Shown here: positions 23,377 through 29,724 of the stretch, in pieces
Position numbering within the stretch: the stretch's first letter is position 1
Layout: each line of letters starts with the position of its first letter
NCBI RefSeq assembly: GCF_016862795.1
Contig: NZ_BONQ01000207.1
Span: 1-33,709, forward strand
Length of the DNA: 33,709 nt
From: Dactylosporangium siamense
Lineage (GTDB): Bacteria > Actinomycetota > Actinomycetes > Mycobacteriales > Micromonosporaceae
Direction: 5' to 3'
The notes under the pieces: generated by a model
Database searches by the model: none
Told to the model about the DNA's origin: nothing
What the model saw: the letters and a program-made list of their open reading frames with translations, nothing else
Made by a program: the position numbers and the translations under genes

Positions 23377-23398
23377 TCCGATGTTGCTGAACGTCGGA
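23377..23398 (+). promoter_or_regulatory. Stem-loop in the gap before fliL
   Basis: TCCGATGTT and AACGTCGGA, 9-bp arms (one G-U pair) with a GCTG loop, 33-54 bases before ATG 23431. No uridine tract follows, so a leader element is as likely as a weak terminator for the thioredoxin gene. Confidence 0.3.
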
Positions 23399-23430
23399 GG
23401 TCGGCAGGCGTACGGGCGAAGGGGAACACG

Positions 23431-23892
23431 ATGGCGAAGGACGAGAAGGACAAGGCGACCGAGGAAGCCCCCAAGAAGGGCGGCAAGAAGAAGCTCATCA
23501 TGATCCTCGCGATCGTCCTCGTCGCGCTCGGCGGCGGTGGCTACGGTGGCTACCTCATGTTCGCGCCGAAGCCGGCCGCGGCGGTGGAGAAGCTCGTCGC
23601 GGGGGTCGTCGTGCCGCTGGACGCGGTCACGATCAACCTGGCCGACGGGCACTACCTGAAGCTGAAGATGACGCTGCAGGCGACCGACAAGGCGGCCGAG
23701 GCCCCGGACGGCAGCAAGGCGCTCGACGCCGCCATCTCCCTGTTCAGCAACATGGACTCCAAGGAGCTGCTGACCAACGAGGGGCGCGAGAAGTACAAGA
23801 CGCAGCTCAAGGAGAAGGTCATCGTGGCCTACACCGTGAGCAAGGAGAAGGAGATCATGGACGTCTACTACACGACGTTCGTGATCCAGTAG
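23431..23892 (+). CDS. fliL: FliL-like flagellar basal-body-associated protein
   Basis: A 153-residue inner-membrane protein. The Lys-rich start MAKDEKDKATEEAPKKGGKKK is followed by one span (about 22-46) and a periplasmic domain beginning VVVPLDAVTINLADGHYLKLKMTLQAT, which is the family's core strand pair, and ends VSKEKEIMDVYYTTFVIQ, a typical FliL C-terminus. FliL surrounds the MotAB stators and affects torque. The ATG has an AAGGGGA ribosome-binding site. Flagellar operons normally flank this gene; here it stands among unrelated genes, so it is either an orphan paralogue or a relocated copy. A chemotaxis receptor lies upstream in the window. A bidirectional terminator separates it from the convergent HxlR gene. 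Confidence 0.85.
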   Translation: MAKDEKDKATEEAPKKGGKKKLIMILAIVLVALGGGGYGGYLMFAPKPAAAVEKLVAGVVVPLDAVTINLADGHYLKLKMTLQATDKAAEAPDGSKALDAAISLFSNMDSKELLTNEGREKYKTQLKEKVIVAYTVSKEKEIMDVYYTTFVIQ

Positions 23893-23929
23893 GACGGCGC
23901 CGCCGCTCCGACGTGGTGGCAGTGATACC

Positions 23930-23959
23930 AGTGGGGCCCGTGTGTTCACGGGCCCCACT
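23930..23959. terminator. Bidirectional terminator between fliL and the HxlR gene
   Basis: A perfect 13-bp stem, GTGGGGCCCGTG paired with CACGGGCCCCAC plus an A-T closing pair, with a TGTT loop. It lies between two convergent genes. The stem is strong; the flanking uridine tract is short on both sides, typical of actinomycete terminators. Confidence 0.8.
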
Positions 23960-23968
23960 TCCGTGTGG

Positions 23969-24472
23969 TCAGCCGGTGCGCCGCCGCAGCAGGCGCTCCG
24001 CGACGACCGTGGTCCCGGGCGCGTCCCGGCCGCCTGGGCCTGGCAGGACCGTGACGTTGTCCAGGTGCAGCTCACCGCCGCACTGGTCGCAGGTGACGCG
24101 CGGGGTCGCCGGCTGGCCGCACCCCTCGTGCCGCAGGCGCATCGGCGGCCCCTCTGGTGCCTCGTGCCGGTCGCCCCAGGCCATGACGGTCAGCGCGACC
24201 GTGAACAGGTCCCGCCCCCGGGGCGTGAGCAGGAACTCGTCGCGGGGCGGGCGCTGCTCGTAGCGGCGGCGAACGACCAGACCGTCGGTGACCAGGCGTT
24301 CCAGCCGGTCGGCGAGCATGTTGGTGGCGATGCCCAGGTCCCGGCGCAGCTCCTCGTAGCGGTTGACGCCCAGGAACAGGTCCCGCAGGACGAGCAGCGT
24401 CCACGGGTCGCCGACGATGCCGGCGGTGCGGGCGATCGAGCAGTGCATCGCGGCGAAACGGTCCCGGTCCAC
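23969..24472 (-). CDS. HxlR-family transcriptional regulator
   Basis: A 167-residue winged helix-turn-helix protein. The start HCSIARTAGIVGDPWTLLVLRDLFLGVNRYEELRRDLGIATNMLADRLERLVTDGLV is the HxlR DNA-binding domain (about 10-100). The C-terminal part carries Cys pairs RHEGCGQPATP and CDQCGGELHLDN, a possible zinc site or redox sensor not usual in short HxlR proteins. GTG at 24472 is supported by TAGGCT seven bases upstream, and a longer reading from 24577 would overrun the divergent gene. It probably controls its own promoter and the divergent SnoaL-like gene through the shared 35-bp dyad. Confidence 0.85.
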   Translation of the reverse strand: MDRDRFAAMHCSIARTAGIVGDPWTLLVLRDLFLGVNRYEELRRDLGIATNMLADRLERLVTDGLVVRRRYEQRPPRDEFLLTPRGRDLFTVALTVMAWGDRHEAPEGPPMRLRHEGCGQPATPRVTCDQCGGELHLDNVTVLPGPGGRDAPGTTVVAERLLRRRTG

Positions 24473-24479
24473 ACCCCCG

Positions 24480-24514
24480 AGCCTAGTGCATTGCAAGTTG
24501 CAAGCGACTAGGCT
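24480..24514. promoter_or_regulatory. 35-bp dyad with two mirror-image leaderless promoters
   Basis: The outer arms are AGCCTAGT (24480-24487) and ACTAGGCT (24507-24514); the inner core is TTGCAA, G, TTGCAA (24491-24503), with unmatched triplets between. TAGGCT on the minus strand (24485-24480) is seven bases before GTG 24472, and TAGGCT on the plus strand (24509-24514) is seven bases before ATG 24522. The two promoters are therefore equivalent about the centre 24497. The core is a candidate HxlR operator. Confidence 0.75.
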
Positions 24515-24521
24515 GTGCGGC

Positions 24522-24956
24522 ATGTACCACGCGATCACCCGGGCCAGGGTCCGGGCACTGTGGCGGCGGATCGGCACGGGCGAGTATCAGGTGGCGGTCG
24601 CGACCGCCGCGCCGGACCTGGAGTTCCACTTCGCCGGGCCACCCCCGATCGGGGTGCACCTGCGCGGGCGGGACGCGTTCGCGGACTGGTTCCGCGGCGT
24701 GTTCGAGCTGTTCCCCGGCCTGCGGATCACGCTGACGGACGTGGTCGTCACCGGCTGGCCGTGGCGCACGACGGCGGTGGTCAAACTGCGCCTGACCGCC
24801 CGCCTGGCCGACGGCAGCACCTATGAGAACCAGGCGATGCAGTGGGTACGGTTGCGCTGGGGCCGAATGGTCTACGACGAGGTCATCGAGGACACCCACG
24901 CACTGGCGGCGGCGCGGGCGGTGCAACTGGGGCTCACGGGGCCAGCCGCAGCGTGA
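24522..24956 (+). CDS. SnoaL-like / NTF2-fold protein
   Basis: A 144-residue small alpha-beta protein with the SnoaL-like layout: an N-terminal helix (ARVRALWRRIGTGEY), then AAPDLEFHFAGPPPIGVHLRGRDAFADWFRGVFELFPGLRITLTDVVVTG, with the family's hydrophobic cavity and PGL turn, and strands TAVVKLRLTARLADGSTYENQAMQWVRLRWGRMVYDEV. Family members are isomerases, cyclases, hydrolases or binding proteins; no catalytic assignment is made. Its leaderless promoter mirrors that of the HxlR gene, so this is the regulator's probable target. The 3' end overlaps the convergent GNAT gene by 23 bp. Confidence 0.8.
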   Translation: MYHAITRARVRALWRRIGTGEYQVAVATAAPDLEFHFAGPPPIGVHLRGRDAFADWFRGVFELFPGLRITLTDVVVTGWPWRTTAVVKLRLTARLADGSTYENQAMQWVRLRWGRMVYDEVIEDTHALAAARAVQLGLTGPAAA

Positions 24957-25377
24957 GGTAGGGGATCGCGCCCGGCTCCGGCTCGTAGCGGTCCACCTCG
25001 ACGAAGCCGCGCGCCTCCGCGAACCGGACACCACCGCTGTTGGCCGCCCACACCACCGTCTCGACGGCGGGTGCGGCGTGCTCGGCGGCCTGCCGCATGG
25101 CCCGCTCATACAGCGCCGCCCCGATCCCCCGGCCGCGGTGACCGGGCAGCACCCGGACGATCACCGTGGCCGCCGCGCCGCCCTCCTCGGGCGGCCGGAC
25201 CGTAGTGCAGCCGACGAGGTCGTCGCCGTCGTAGGCGACCTCGAGAAGGTACTTCCCGGCCCGCTCCCGCGCCTCGTCGAGGGACATCGCGGCGTCCGGC
25301 ACGACGGTGTTGTGCACCTGCCGCCAGTCCTCGAGACCCGACTCGTCCGCCGGCGGTTCGATGCGCAGGTTCGTCAC
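24934..25377 (-). CDS. GNAT-family N-acetyltransferase
   Basis: A 147-residue acetyltransferase. Strand and loop A: ATVIVRVLPGHRGRGIGAALYERAMRQAAEHA, with the R-x-x-G-x-G CoA-binding turn; the later FAEARGFVEVDRYEPEPGAI is the usual C-terminal strand. The N-terminus (WRQVHNTVVPDAAMSLDEA) resembles GNATs with a DxxRxA-like helix. Acceptor unknown. GTG start, with TAGCGT seven bases upstream. A strong terminator stands between it and the membrane gene further upstream, so transcription is independent. Confidence 0.88.
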   Translation of the reverse strand: MTNLRIEPPADESGLEDWRQVHNTVVPDAAMSLDEARERAGKYLLEVAYDGDDLVGCTTVRPPEEGGAAATVIVRVLPGHRGRGIGAALYERAMRQAAEHAAPAVETVVWAANSGGVRFAEARGFVEVDRYEPEPGAIPYLTLRLAP

Positions 25378-25384
25378 GTCGCGG

Positions 25385-25390
25385 ACGCTA
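25385..25390 (-). promoter_or_regulatory. Leaderless-type -10 box of the GNAT gene
   Basis: TAGCGT on the minus strand, seven bases before GTG 25377. Confidence 0.5.
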
Positions 25391-25400
25391 CCGCCCCGGA

Positions 25401-25435
25401 CACGAAAAAGGCGCCCGGGTGGGCGCCTTTTCGTG
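25401..25435. terminator. Intrinsic terminator upstream of the GNAT gene
   Basis: Arms CACGAAAAAGGCGCCC and GGGCGCCTTTTCGTG pair over 15 bp with one bulged A and a GGGT loop. A and T tracts at the stem base make it usable in both directions. It ends the transcript of the GlsB/YeaQ-type gene, which is read leftwards towards it. Confidence 0.85.
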
Positions 25436-25446
25436 TGCTGCCGGGG

Positions 25447-25725
25447 TTACAGCACCCGGCGGCCGCGCCCGGAGACGCCGACCACGAGGGCCACGCCCAC
25501 GGCGGCGAGCAGGACCTGGACGAGCAGCTCGCCCCAGTCGACGCCCGGCGTGTCCGTGGCGATGCCGAGCGCGTTGGCCAGGACGGTGCCCAGCAGCGCC
25601 GCGACGACACCGATGACCATGGTCAGCCAGATCGGGATGCTCTGCCGGCCCGGGACCACGAGCCGCCCGAGCGCGCCCACGATCAGACCGACGATCAGCG
25701 CGGTGATGATCCCAGTGACGGTCAT
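25447..25725 (-). CDS. GlsB/YeaQ/YmgE-family small membrane protein
   Basis: A 92-residue protein with three hydrophobic spans: MTVTGIITALIVGLIVGALG, then RLVVPGRQSIPIWLTMVIGVVAALLGTVLANALG, and VQVLLAAVGVALVVGVSG. GALGRLVVPGRQ is the typical GlsB/YeaQ loop. The family (transglycosylase-associated protein) is linked to stress responses, mechanism unknown. ATG at 25725 follows GGAGGAGG with four bases between, so this is a Shine-Dalgarno gene; the longer reading from 25827 is not needed. A strong terminator lies just past its stop. Confidence 0.88.
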   Translation of the reverse strand: MTVTGIITALIVGLIVGALGRLVVPGRQSIPIWLTMVIGVVAALLGTVLANALGIATDTPGVDWGELLVQVLLAAVGVALVVGVSGRGRRVL

Positions 25726-25814
25726 TGCTCCTCCTCCATCGTGACGTTGACGTCTGATCCAGTGATGCCCGTCCACCGGGAGATCGAAACGCACCGCACC
25801 CGTCCGGCGGCAGC

Positions 25815-25820
25815 TATCGT
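25815..25820 (+). promoter_or_regulatory. Candidate -10 box of the secreted-protein gene
   Basis: TATCGT in an AT-rich stretch, 32 bases before ATG 25853, with GGGGG (25839-25843) as ribosome-binding site. Initiation a few bases downstream would leave a short leader. No -35 is clear. Confidence 0.3.
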
Positions 25821-25852
25821 TACCCATCTATCGATATCGGGGGTTTTGCCGT

Positions 25853-27034
25853 ATGAGAGTCATTGCTGCCGTCGCGGCCGGGGTCACCGTCGCCGCGACA
25901 CTGCTCACCGCCACCAGCGCGTCCGCCGCGGCGGCGCCGACCACACTGCCGGCGGGACAGTTCACGCTGTCGTCGAACTACCACCAGTTCGACACCGTGA
26001 ACACGGCCCTGGTGTCCACACTGGGCACCGCGGCCGTGCACACCGTCATGGACAACGCCAACCATGACCGGTCCGGGATCACCGACTCGCTCGGGATCAC
26101 CTACGAGACGGGGTTCCAGTTCGACTCCGGCGACGACGGCGACTGCACCAACTTCCCGCAGGGCATCACCACCAGCCGGGACGCGATCGGCACCGCCAAC
26201 AGCGGCAACTACGACGGCCACCAGCTGGTCCTGGTCAGCTGGTACACGAAGGACGGCTGCGACGGCGCGTCGTCGCGCAGCCGGATCACGCTCGTGGACT
26301 GGGACGCCACGTATCCGAACAAGTACCGCAAGATCCTGCTGGTCGAGCCGACCGGCACGGCGGCGGCGCCGGACTTCAAGGACGTCAAGGTGCACGCCGG
26401 CGGCGTCTCCTGGTTCGGTGACTACCTGTACGTCGCCGACACCGGGCACGGCATGCGGGTCTTCGACCTGAGGAAGATCCTCAAGACGAACACCGGCGGG
26501 ACCGCGGGCCAGATCGGCCGGCAGAACGCCACCACGTATTACGCGCACAACTACGCCTACGCGCTGCCGCAGATCGGCACGGTCACCGCGGCGACCACGT
26601 CGGGCACGAGCCTGGCCTGGTCCACGATCTCGCTGGACCGGGTCAGCCGGTCGATCGTGATGACCGAGTACACCTGCTCGTCCGGGTGCACCGACTATCC
26701 CAACCGGGCACCGCGGGCGGTCCGGTTCCCGTTCGCCGCCGGCGCCACCACGTTCGCCGCGAGCACCACGGCGACGCAGGCGCTGCAGCTGCCCTGGTAC
26801 AAGCTCAACGGCGTCGCGTCCCACAACAACCGCTGGTGGTTCAACTCGTCCGGGTCCAAACAGCTCTACTACTGGACGCCGTCGGCGGGGTCGCACACCT
26901 ATGCGTGGGTCAGCGGCGGCGAGAGCATCAGCTACTGGGAGGACGCCGCCGAGGCGGACCTGCTGTGGTCGCTGCAGGAGCAGGTCGGGCACCGCAACGT
27001 GTTCGCGGTGAAGCAGGCCAACTTCGACGGCTGA
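25853..27034 (+). CDS. Secreted hypothetical protein
   Basis: A 393-residue protein with a Sec signal peptide (MRVIAAVAAGVTVAATLLTATSASA, cleavage likely after ASA at residue 25). The mature part has alternating beta-rich stretches such as GHQLVLVSWYTKDG, SRSRITLVDWDATYPNKYRKILLVEP, KVHAGGVSWFGDYLYVADTG, GMRVFDLRKIL and NGVASHNNRWWFNSSGSKQLYYWTP, spaced in a way that suggests a beta-propeller; DLYVADTG is NHL-like. Two Cys pairs (DGDCTNFP with KDGCDG, and TCSSGCTDYP) may form disulfides. I do not know the family. It ends before a strong terminator. Confidence 0.8.
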   Translation: MRVIAAVAAGVTVAATLLTATSASAAAAPTTLPAGQFTLSSNYHQFDTVNTALVSTLGTAAVHTVMDNANHDRSGITDSLGITYETGFQFDSGDDGDCTNFPQGITTSRDAIGTANSGNYDGHQLVLVSWYTKDGCDGASSRSRITLVDWDATYPNKYRKILLVEPTGTAAAPDFKDVKVHAGGVSWFGDYLYVADTGHGMRVFDLRKILKTNTGGTAGQIGRQNATTYYAHNYAYALPQIGTVTAATTSGTSLAWSTISLDRVSRSIVMTEYTCSSGCTDYPNRAPRAVRFPFAAGATTFAASTTATQALQLPWYKLNGVASHNNRWWFNSSGSKQLYYWTPSAGSHTYAWVSGGESISYWEDAAEADLLWSLQEQVGHRNVFAVKQANFDG

Positions 27035-27039
27035 CCGGA

Positions 27040-27078
27040 CCGCTGCCCGCCGTCAATTCGGTCGACGGCGGGCAGCGG
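27040..27078 (+). terminator. Strong GC stem-loop after the secreted-protein gene
   Basis: A perfect 15-bp stem (27040-27054 with 27064-27078; arms start CCGCTGCCC and end GGGCAGCGG) with a 9-base loop, six bases after the stop. It is symmetric and has no uridine tract, as often in high-GC bacteria. The rtcB promoter follows directly. Confidence 0.75.
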
Positions 27079-27085
27079 CCGTCCC

Positions 27086-27091
27086 TACCCT
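27086..27091 (+). promoter_or_regulatory. Candidate -10 box of rtcB
   Basis: TACCCT nine bases before ATG 27101. AAGGGA in the spacer is too close to the start for a standard leadered gene, so a leaderless transcript is likely. Confidence 0.4.
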
Positions 27092-27100
27092 CAAGGGATC

Positions 27101-28603
27101 ATGTCGACGACCAAACGGCCCGACCCGCGCCTGATTCGCACCGACGACTCCTGGCTCACCCTGCCCAACCCGCACGGCGTGCCCGTCGAGATCTGCGCCG
27201 GCCCGGACGTGCCGATCGAGTCCGCGGCCGTCGACGAGCTGCTCACCGTCCTGGAGACCGAGGCGACGCTGCGCACCCTCGCGGCCGCCACGCCGGGCCT
27301 CGACGAAGCGCCCCGCATCGACCGGGTCGTGTGCACGCCCGACTTCCACAAGGGCGCCGGCATCCCGATCGGCACCGTCATCCGCACCCGCGGCGCACTG
27401 ATCCCGCAGGCGGTCGGCAACGACATCAACTGCGGCATGCGGGTCGAGGCGACGTCGTTGACCGTGGACCGGGTCCGGCCGCACCTCGACCGGCTCGAAG
27501 GGCACCTGCGGCACCTGTTCTTCGAGGGCGGCCGGCAGATCGGCCTCACCCCGGCACACCGCGAGGGCCTGCTCCGCGAGGGTCTGCCGGGGCTGTTCTC
27601 CGCCGGTGGGCCGGGGCACCGCCTCCACCCGCAGGTCCGCGACGAGGATCTCGACGGCCTCCTACACACCGCCGCGTATCCGGCCGCCTCGGCGGAGGGC
27701 TTCCGCGACTGGATCACCAGCGGCGGCGGCACCAGCTTCGACAGCATCATCGGCAGCGTCGGCGGCGGCAACCACTTCGCGGAGCTGCAGTACGTGTCGC
27801 AGGTCCACGACGGCGCGGCCGCCTACGCCTGGGGCCTCGCGCCCGGACGGGTGGTGCTCATGGTGCACAGCGGGTCGCTGTCGCTGGGGCACCAGGCCAA
27901 CGCCACCGGCCAGGACCAGGCGCGGGCGCTGTGGCCGAAGGGCGTGCCGGCGCCCCGGAACCGGATCCTGCCGATGCTGCTCGACGAGGCCGGCGCGGCC
28001 CGCCGCGAGCGGTACCTGACCGCGTTCGCCAACGCGGCGAACTTCGCCATCGGCAACCGGTTCTTCCTGGCGCTGATGATGCGGGCGGGTCTCGCCGCCG
28101 TCGCCGGTGACGTCGGGGCCAGGCTGGTGTACGACGCGCCGCACAACCTGTTGTGGCCGGCCGCCGACGGCACCGTCGTGCACCGCAAGGGCGCCACCCC
28201 GGCGGGCGGCGCCACCAGCGAGGCGCAGCCCTGGGGCGAGCCCGTCATCGTGCCCGGTTCGATGGGCGCGCCGAGCCACCTCCTGCGCGGCCTCGGCAAC
28301 ACCCGCGCGCTCACCAGCGCCTGCCACGGCGCGGGTCGCAGCATCCCGCGGGGTTCGGCGTCGCGCGGCAGCGACGCCGAGCTCGACGCGTTCCTGGCGG
28401 AGTTCCGGGTCGTCACCCCGCTCAACCACCGCGACCCCGCCGTGGCCGGCCGGCGCGACATCATCGAGGCGTGGCGGCGCGACCTCAAGCAGGAGGCGCC
28501 GTGGGCGTACAAGGAGGTCGGGGCGGTCGTGCACAGCCTCGGGACCGCCGGGGTGGCGACGCCGGTCGCCGAACTGCGCCCGCTGCTCACCGTGAAGGGC
28601 TGA
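27101..28603 (+). CDS. rtcB: RtcB-family RNA ligase
   Basis: A 500-residue protein with the complete RtcB signature: D81-F-H-K (PDFHKGAGIPIGTVI), N107-D108-I-N-C111-G (manganese-binding Cys motif NDINCGMR), G221-G-G-N224-H225-F, H256-S-G-S in LMVHSGS, VIVPGSMG, and H409-G-A-G-R413, whose His corresponds to the guanylylated His of archaeal RtcB. The ligase joins RNA 2',3'-cyclic phosphate or 3'-phosphate to 5'-OH ends with GTP and Mn2+ in the cytoplasm. Small departures: VHSGSLSLGHQ replaces the usual GSRGLGHQ. No archease or RtcA gene is nearby. ATG 27101 is consistent with the -10 box. It is isolated by a terminator upstream and followed by a separate PPOX-like gene. Confidence 0.93.
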   Translation: MSTTKRPDPRLIRTDDSWLTLPNPHGVPVEICAGPDVPIESAAVDELLTVLETEATLRTLAAATPGLDEAPRIDRVVCTPDFHKGAGIPIGTVIRTRGALIPQAVGNDINCGMRVEATSLTVDRVRPHLDRLEGHLRHLFFEGGRQIGLTPAHREGLLREGLPGLFSAGGPGHRLHPQVRDEDLDGLLHTAAYPAASAEGFRDWITSGGGTSFDSIIGSVGGGNHFAELQYVSQVHDGAAAYAWGLAPGRVVLMVHSGSLSLGHQANATGQDQARALWPKGVPAPRNRILPMLLDEAGAARRERYLTAFANAANFAIGNRFFLALMMRAGLAAVAGDVGARLVYDAPHNLLWPAADGTVVHRKGATPAGGATSEAQPWGEPVIVPGSMGAPSHLLRGLGNTRALTSACHGAGRSIPRGSASRGSDAELDAFLAEFRVVTPLNHRDPAVAGRRDIIEAWRRDLKQEAPWAYKEVGAVVHSLGTAGVATPVAELRPLLTVKG

Positions 28604-28645
28604 TGTCGCACACCGGGTGCGACGGCACCGGCGGCCGGCACGTGA

Positions 28646-28663
28646 CACTTCGCGTTCGAAGTG
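28646..28663. promoter_or_regulatory. Inverted repeat upstream of the PPOX-like gene
   Basis: CACTTCG and CGAAGTG, perfect 7-bp arms with a CGTT centre. The half-site ACTTCG is the one found in the PadR operator at 29376-29396; with the preceding bases GACACTTCG and GATACTTCG match at eight of nine positions. It ends 18 bp before the GTG at 28682. Possibly bound by the PadR regulator. Confidence 0.45.
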
Positions 28664-28681
28664 CCGGCGTTGGAGGCAGCG

Positions 28682-29302
28682 GTGGACACGAAGAGCAGCG
28701 TCAGCATGCCCGGAACCGCGGGTGAGCACCTGTTGCAGCAACGGTTCGGGACCGTCGAGCGGGCGGACCGCTTCTACCGGCAACAGGTGCTGCCCGAACT
28801 GAACGCCGACATGACGGACTTCGTCGGCCGGCAGGAGATGATGTTCGTCGCGACCGCGAGCGCGCTCGGCCACTGCGACTGCACGTTCCGCGCGGGACCG
28901 CCGGGCTTCGTGCGGGTGCTGTCGGCGGGCCGGGTGGCCTGGCCGGAGTACCGCGGCAACGGCGTCATGGCGAGCCTCGGCAACATCCTGGAGAACCCGA
29001 ACGTCGGCCTGATCTTCGTCGACTTCCTGCGGGACGTGATCGGCCTGCACGTCAACGGCCACGCCACGATCGTGCCGGACCCCGAGATGCGCCGCGCCTT
29101 CCCGGAACTGCCGGTGGAGACCGTCCCCGGGCGCAAGGCCGAGCGCTGGGTCAACGTGCACGTCGAGGAGGCGTACATCCACTGCGCCAAACACATCCCG
29201 CGGCTGCGGAAGGTCACCGCCGAGGAACGCGCCTGGGGCACCGACGACATGCACCGCAAGGGCGGTGACTTCTTCAAGGCCGCGGCCGCACCGGACCGCT
29301 AG
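28682..29302 (+). CDS. Pyridoxamine 5'-phosphate oxidase (PPOX)-like protein
   Basis: A 206-residue split-beta-barrel flavin-type protein: TDFVGRQEMMFVATASALGHCDCTFRAGPPGFVRVLSAGRVAWPEYRGNGVMASLGNILENPNVGLIFVDF is the usual FMN or F420-binding fold of actinobacterial PPOX-like proteins, with a His/Cys cluster HCDC. The substrate is unknown, and true pyridoxamine phosphate oxidase is unlikely because its specific C-terminus is missing. GTG at 28682 has GGAGG five bases upstream; GTG 28661 lies inside an inverted repeat and is less likely. The gene is close to, and may share a regulator with, the PadR operon that follows about 100 bp downstream. Confidence 0.8.
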   Translation: MDTKSSVSMPGTAGEHLLQQRFGTVERADRFYRQQVLPELNADMTDFVGRQEMMFVATASALGHCDCTFRAGPPGFVRVLSAGRVAWPEYRGNGVMASLGNILENPNVGLIFVDFLRDVIGLHVNGHATIVPDPEMRRAFPELPVETVPGRKAERWVNVHVEEAYIHCAKHIPRLRKVTAEERAWGTDDMHRKGGDFFKAAAAPDR

Positions 29303-29370
29303 AGCCGTGTCCACCGACGTTGGCCGGGTTCTGTCACCCCCGTGCTTGGGTGTCGGTGTGCCCCGTCGCG

Positions 29371-29399
29371 TTGTGATACTTCGAGCCACGAAGTATTGT
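29371..29399 (+). promoter_or_regulatory. Promoter and operator of the PadR operon
   Basis: TTGTGA (29371-29376) and TATTGT (29394-29399) are spaced by 17 bp as -35 and -10. Between and across them, ATACTTCG and CGAAGTAT (29376-29383, 29389-29396) form a perfect dyad with a 5-bp centre. The -10 is seven bases before ATG 29407. Repressor binding would block polymerase, so autorepression by PadR is likely. Confidence 0.7.
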
Positions 29400-29406
29400 C
29401 CGGGGC

Positions 29407-29724
29407 ATGACGGAGCAGACGTACTACGTGCTCGCCACGCTGCTCGACGGACCGCGACATGGATACGCGATCATCAAGCACGCGCTCGAGCTCTCCGGCG
29501 GCCGGGTGAAGCTGCCGGTCGGCACGCTCTACGGCTCGCTCGACCGGTTGGCCGACCAGGACCTGATCGAGGTCGACCACGAGGAGATCGTGGCCGGCCG
29601 GCCGCGCCGCTACTTCCGGCTCACCGACGACGGGCGGCAGGCGGTCGTGACTGAGGCCGCGCGCATGCAGAAGGCCGCCCGCCTGGTGTTGCGCCACACC
29701 GCCGTGCGGACGGCGACGGCATGA
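29407..29724 (+). CDS. PadR-family transcriptional regulator
   Basis: A 105-residue winged helix protein: QTYYVLATLLDGPRHGYAIIKHALELSGGRVKLPVGTLYGSLDRLADQDLIEV is the PadR DNA-binding domain (HGY and GTLY are diagnostic), followed by the wing RPRRYFRLTDDGRQ and a short C-terminal dimerisation helix (PadR-s1 subtype). It is a repressor whose own operator is the 21-bp dyad in its promoter. Leaderless ATG. Its stop overlaps the start of the membrane protein gene (ATGA), so the two are co-translated, a common PadR arrangement with HAAS-type membrane partners. Confidence 0.93.
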   Translation: MTEQTYYVLATLLDGPRHGYAIIKHALELSGGRVKLPVGTLYGSLDRLADQDLIEVDHEEIVAGRPRRYFRLTDDGRQAVVTEAARMQKAARLVLRHTAVRTATA

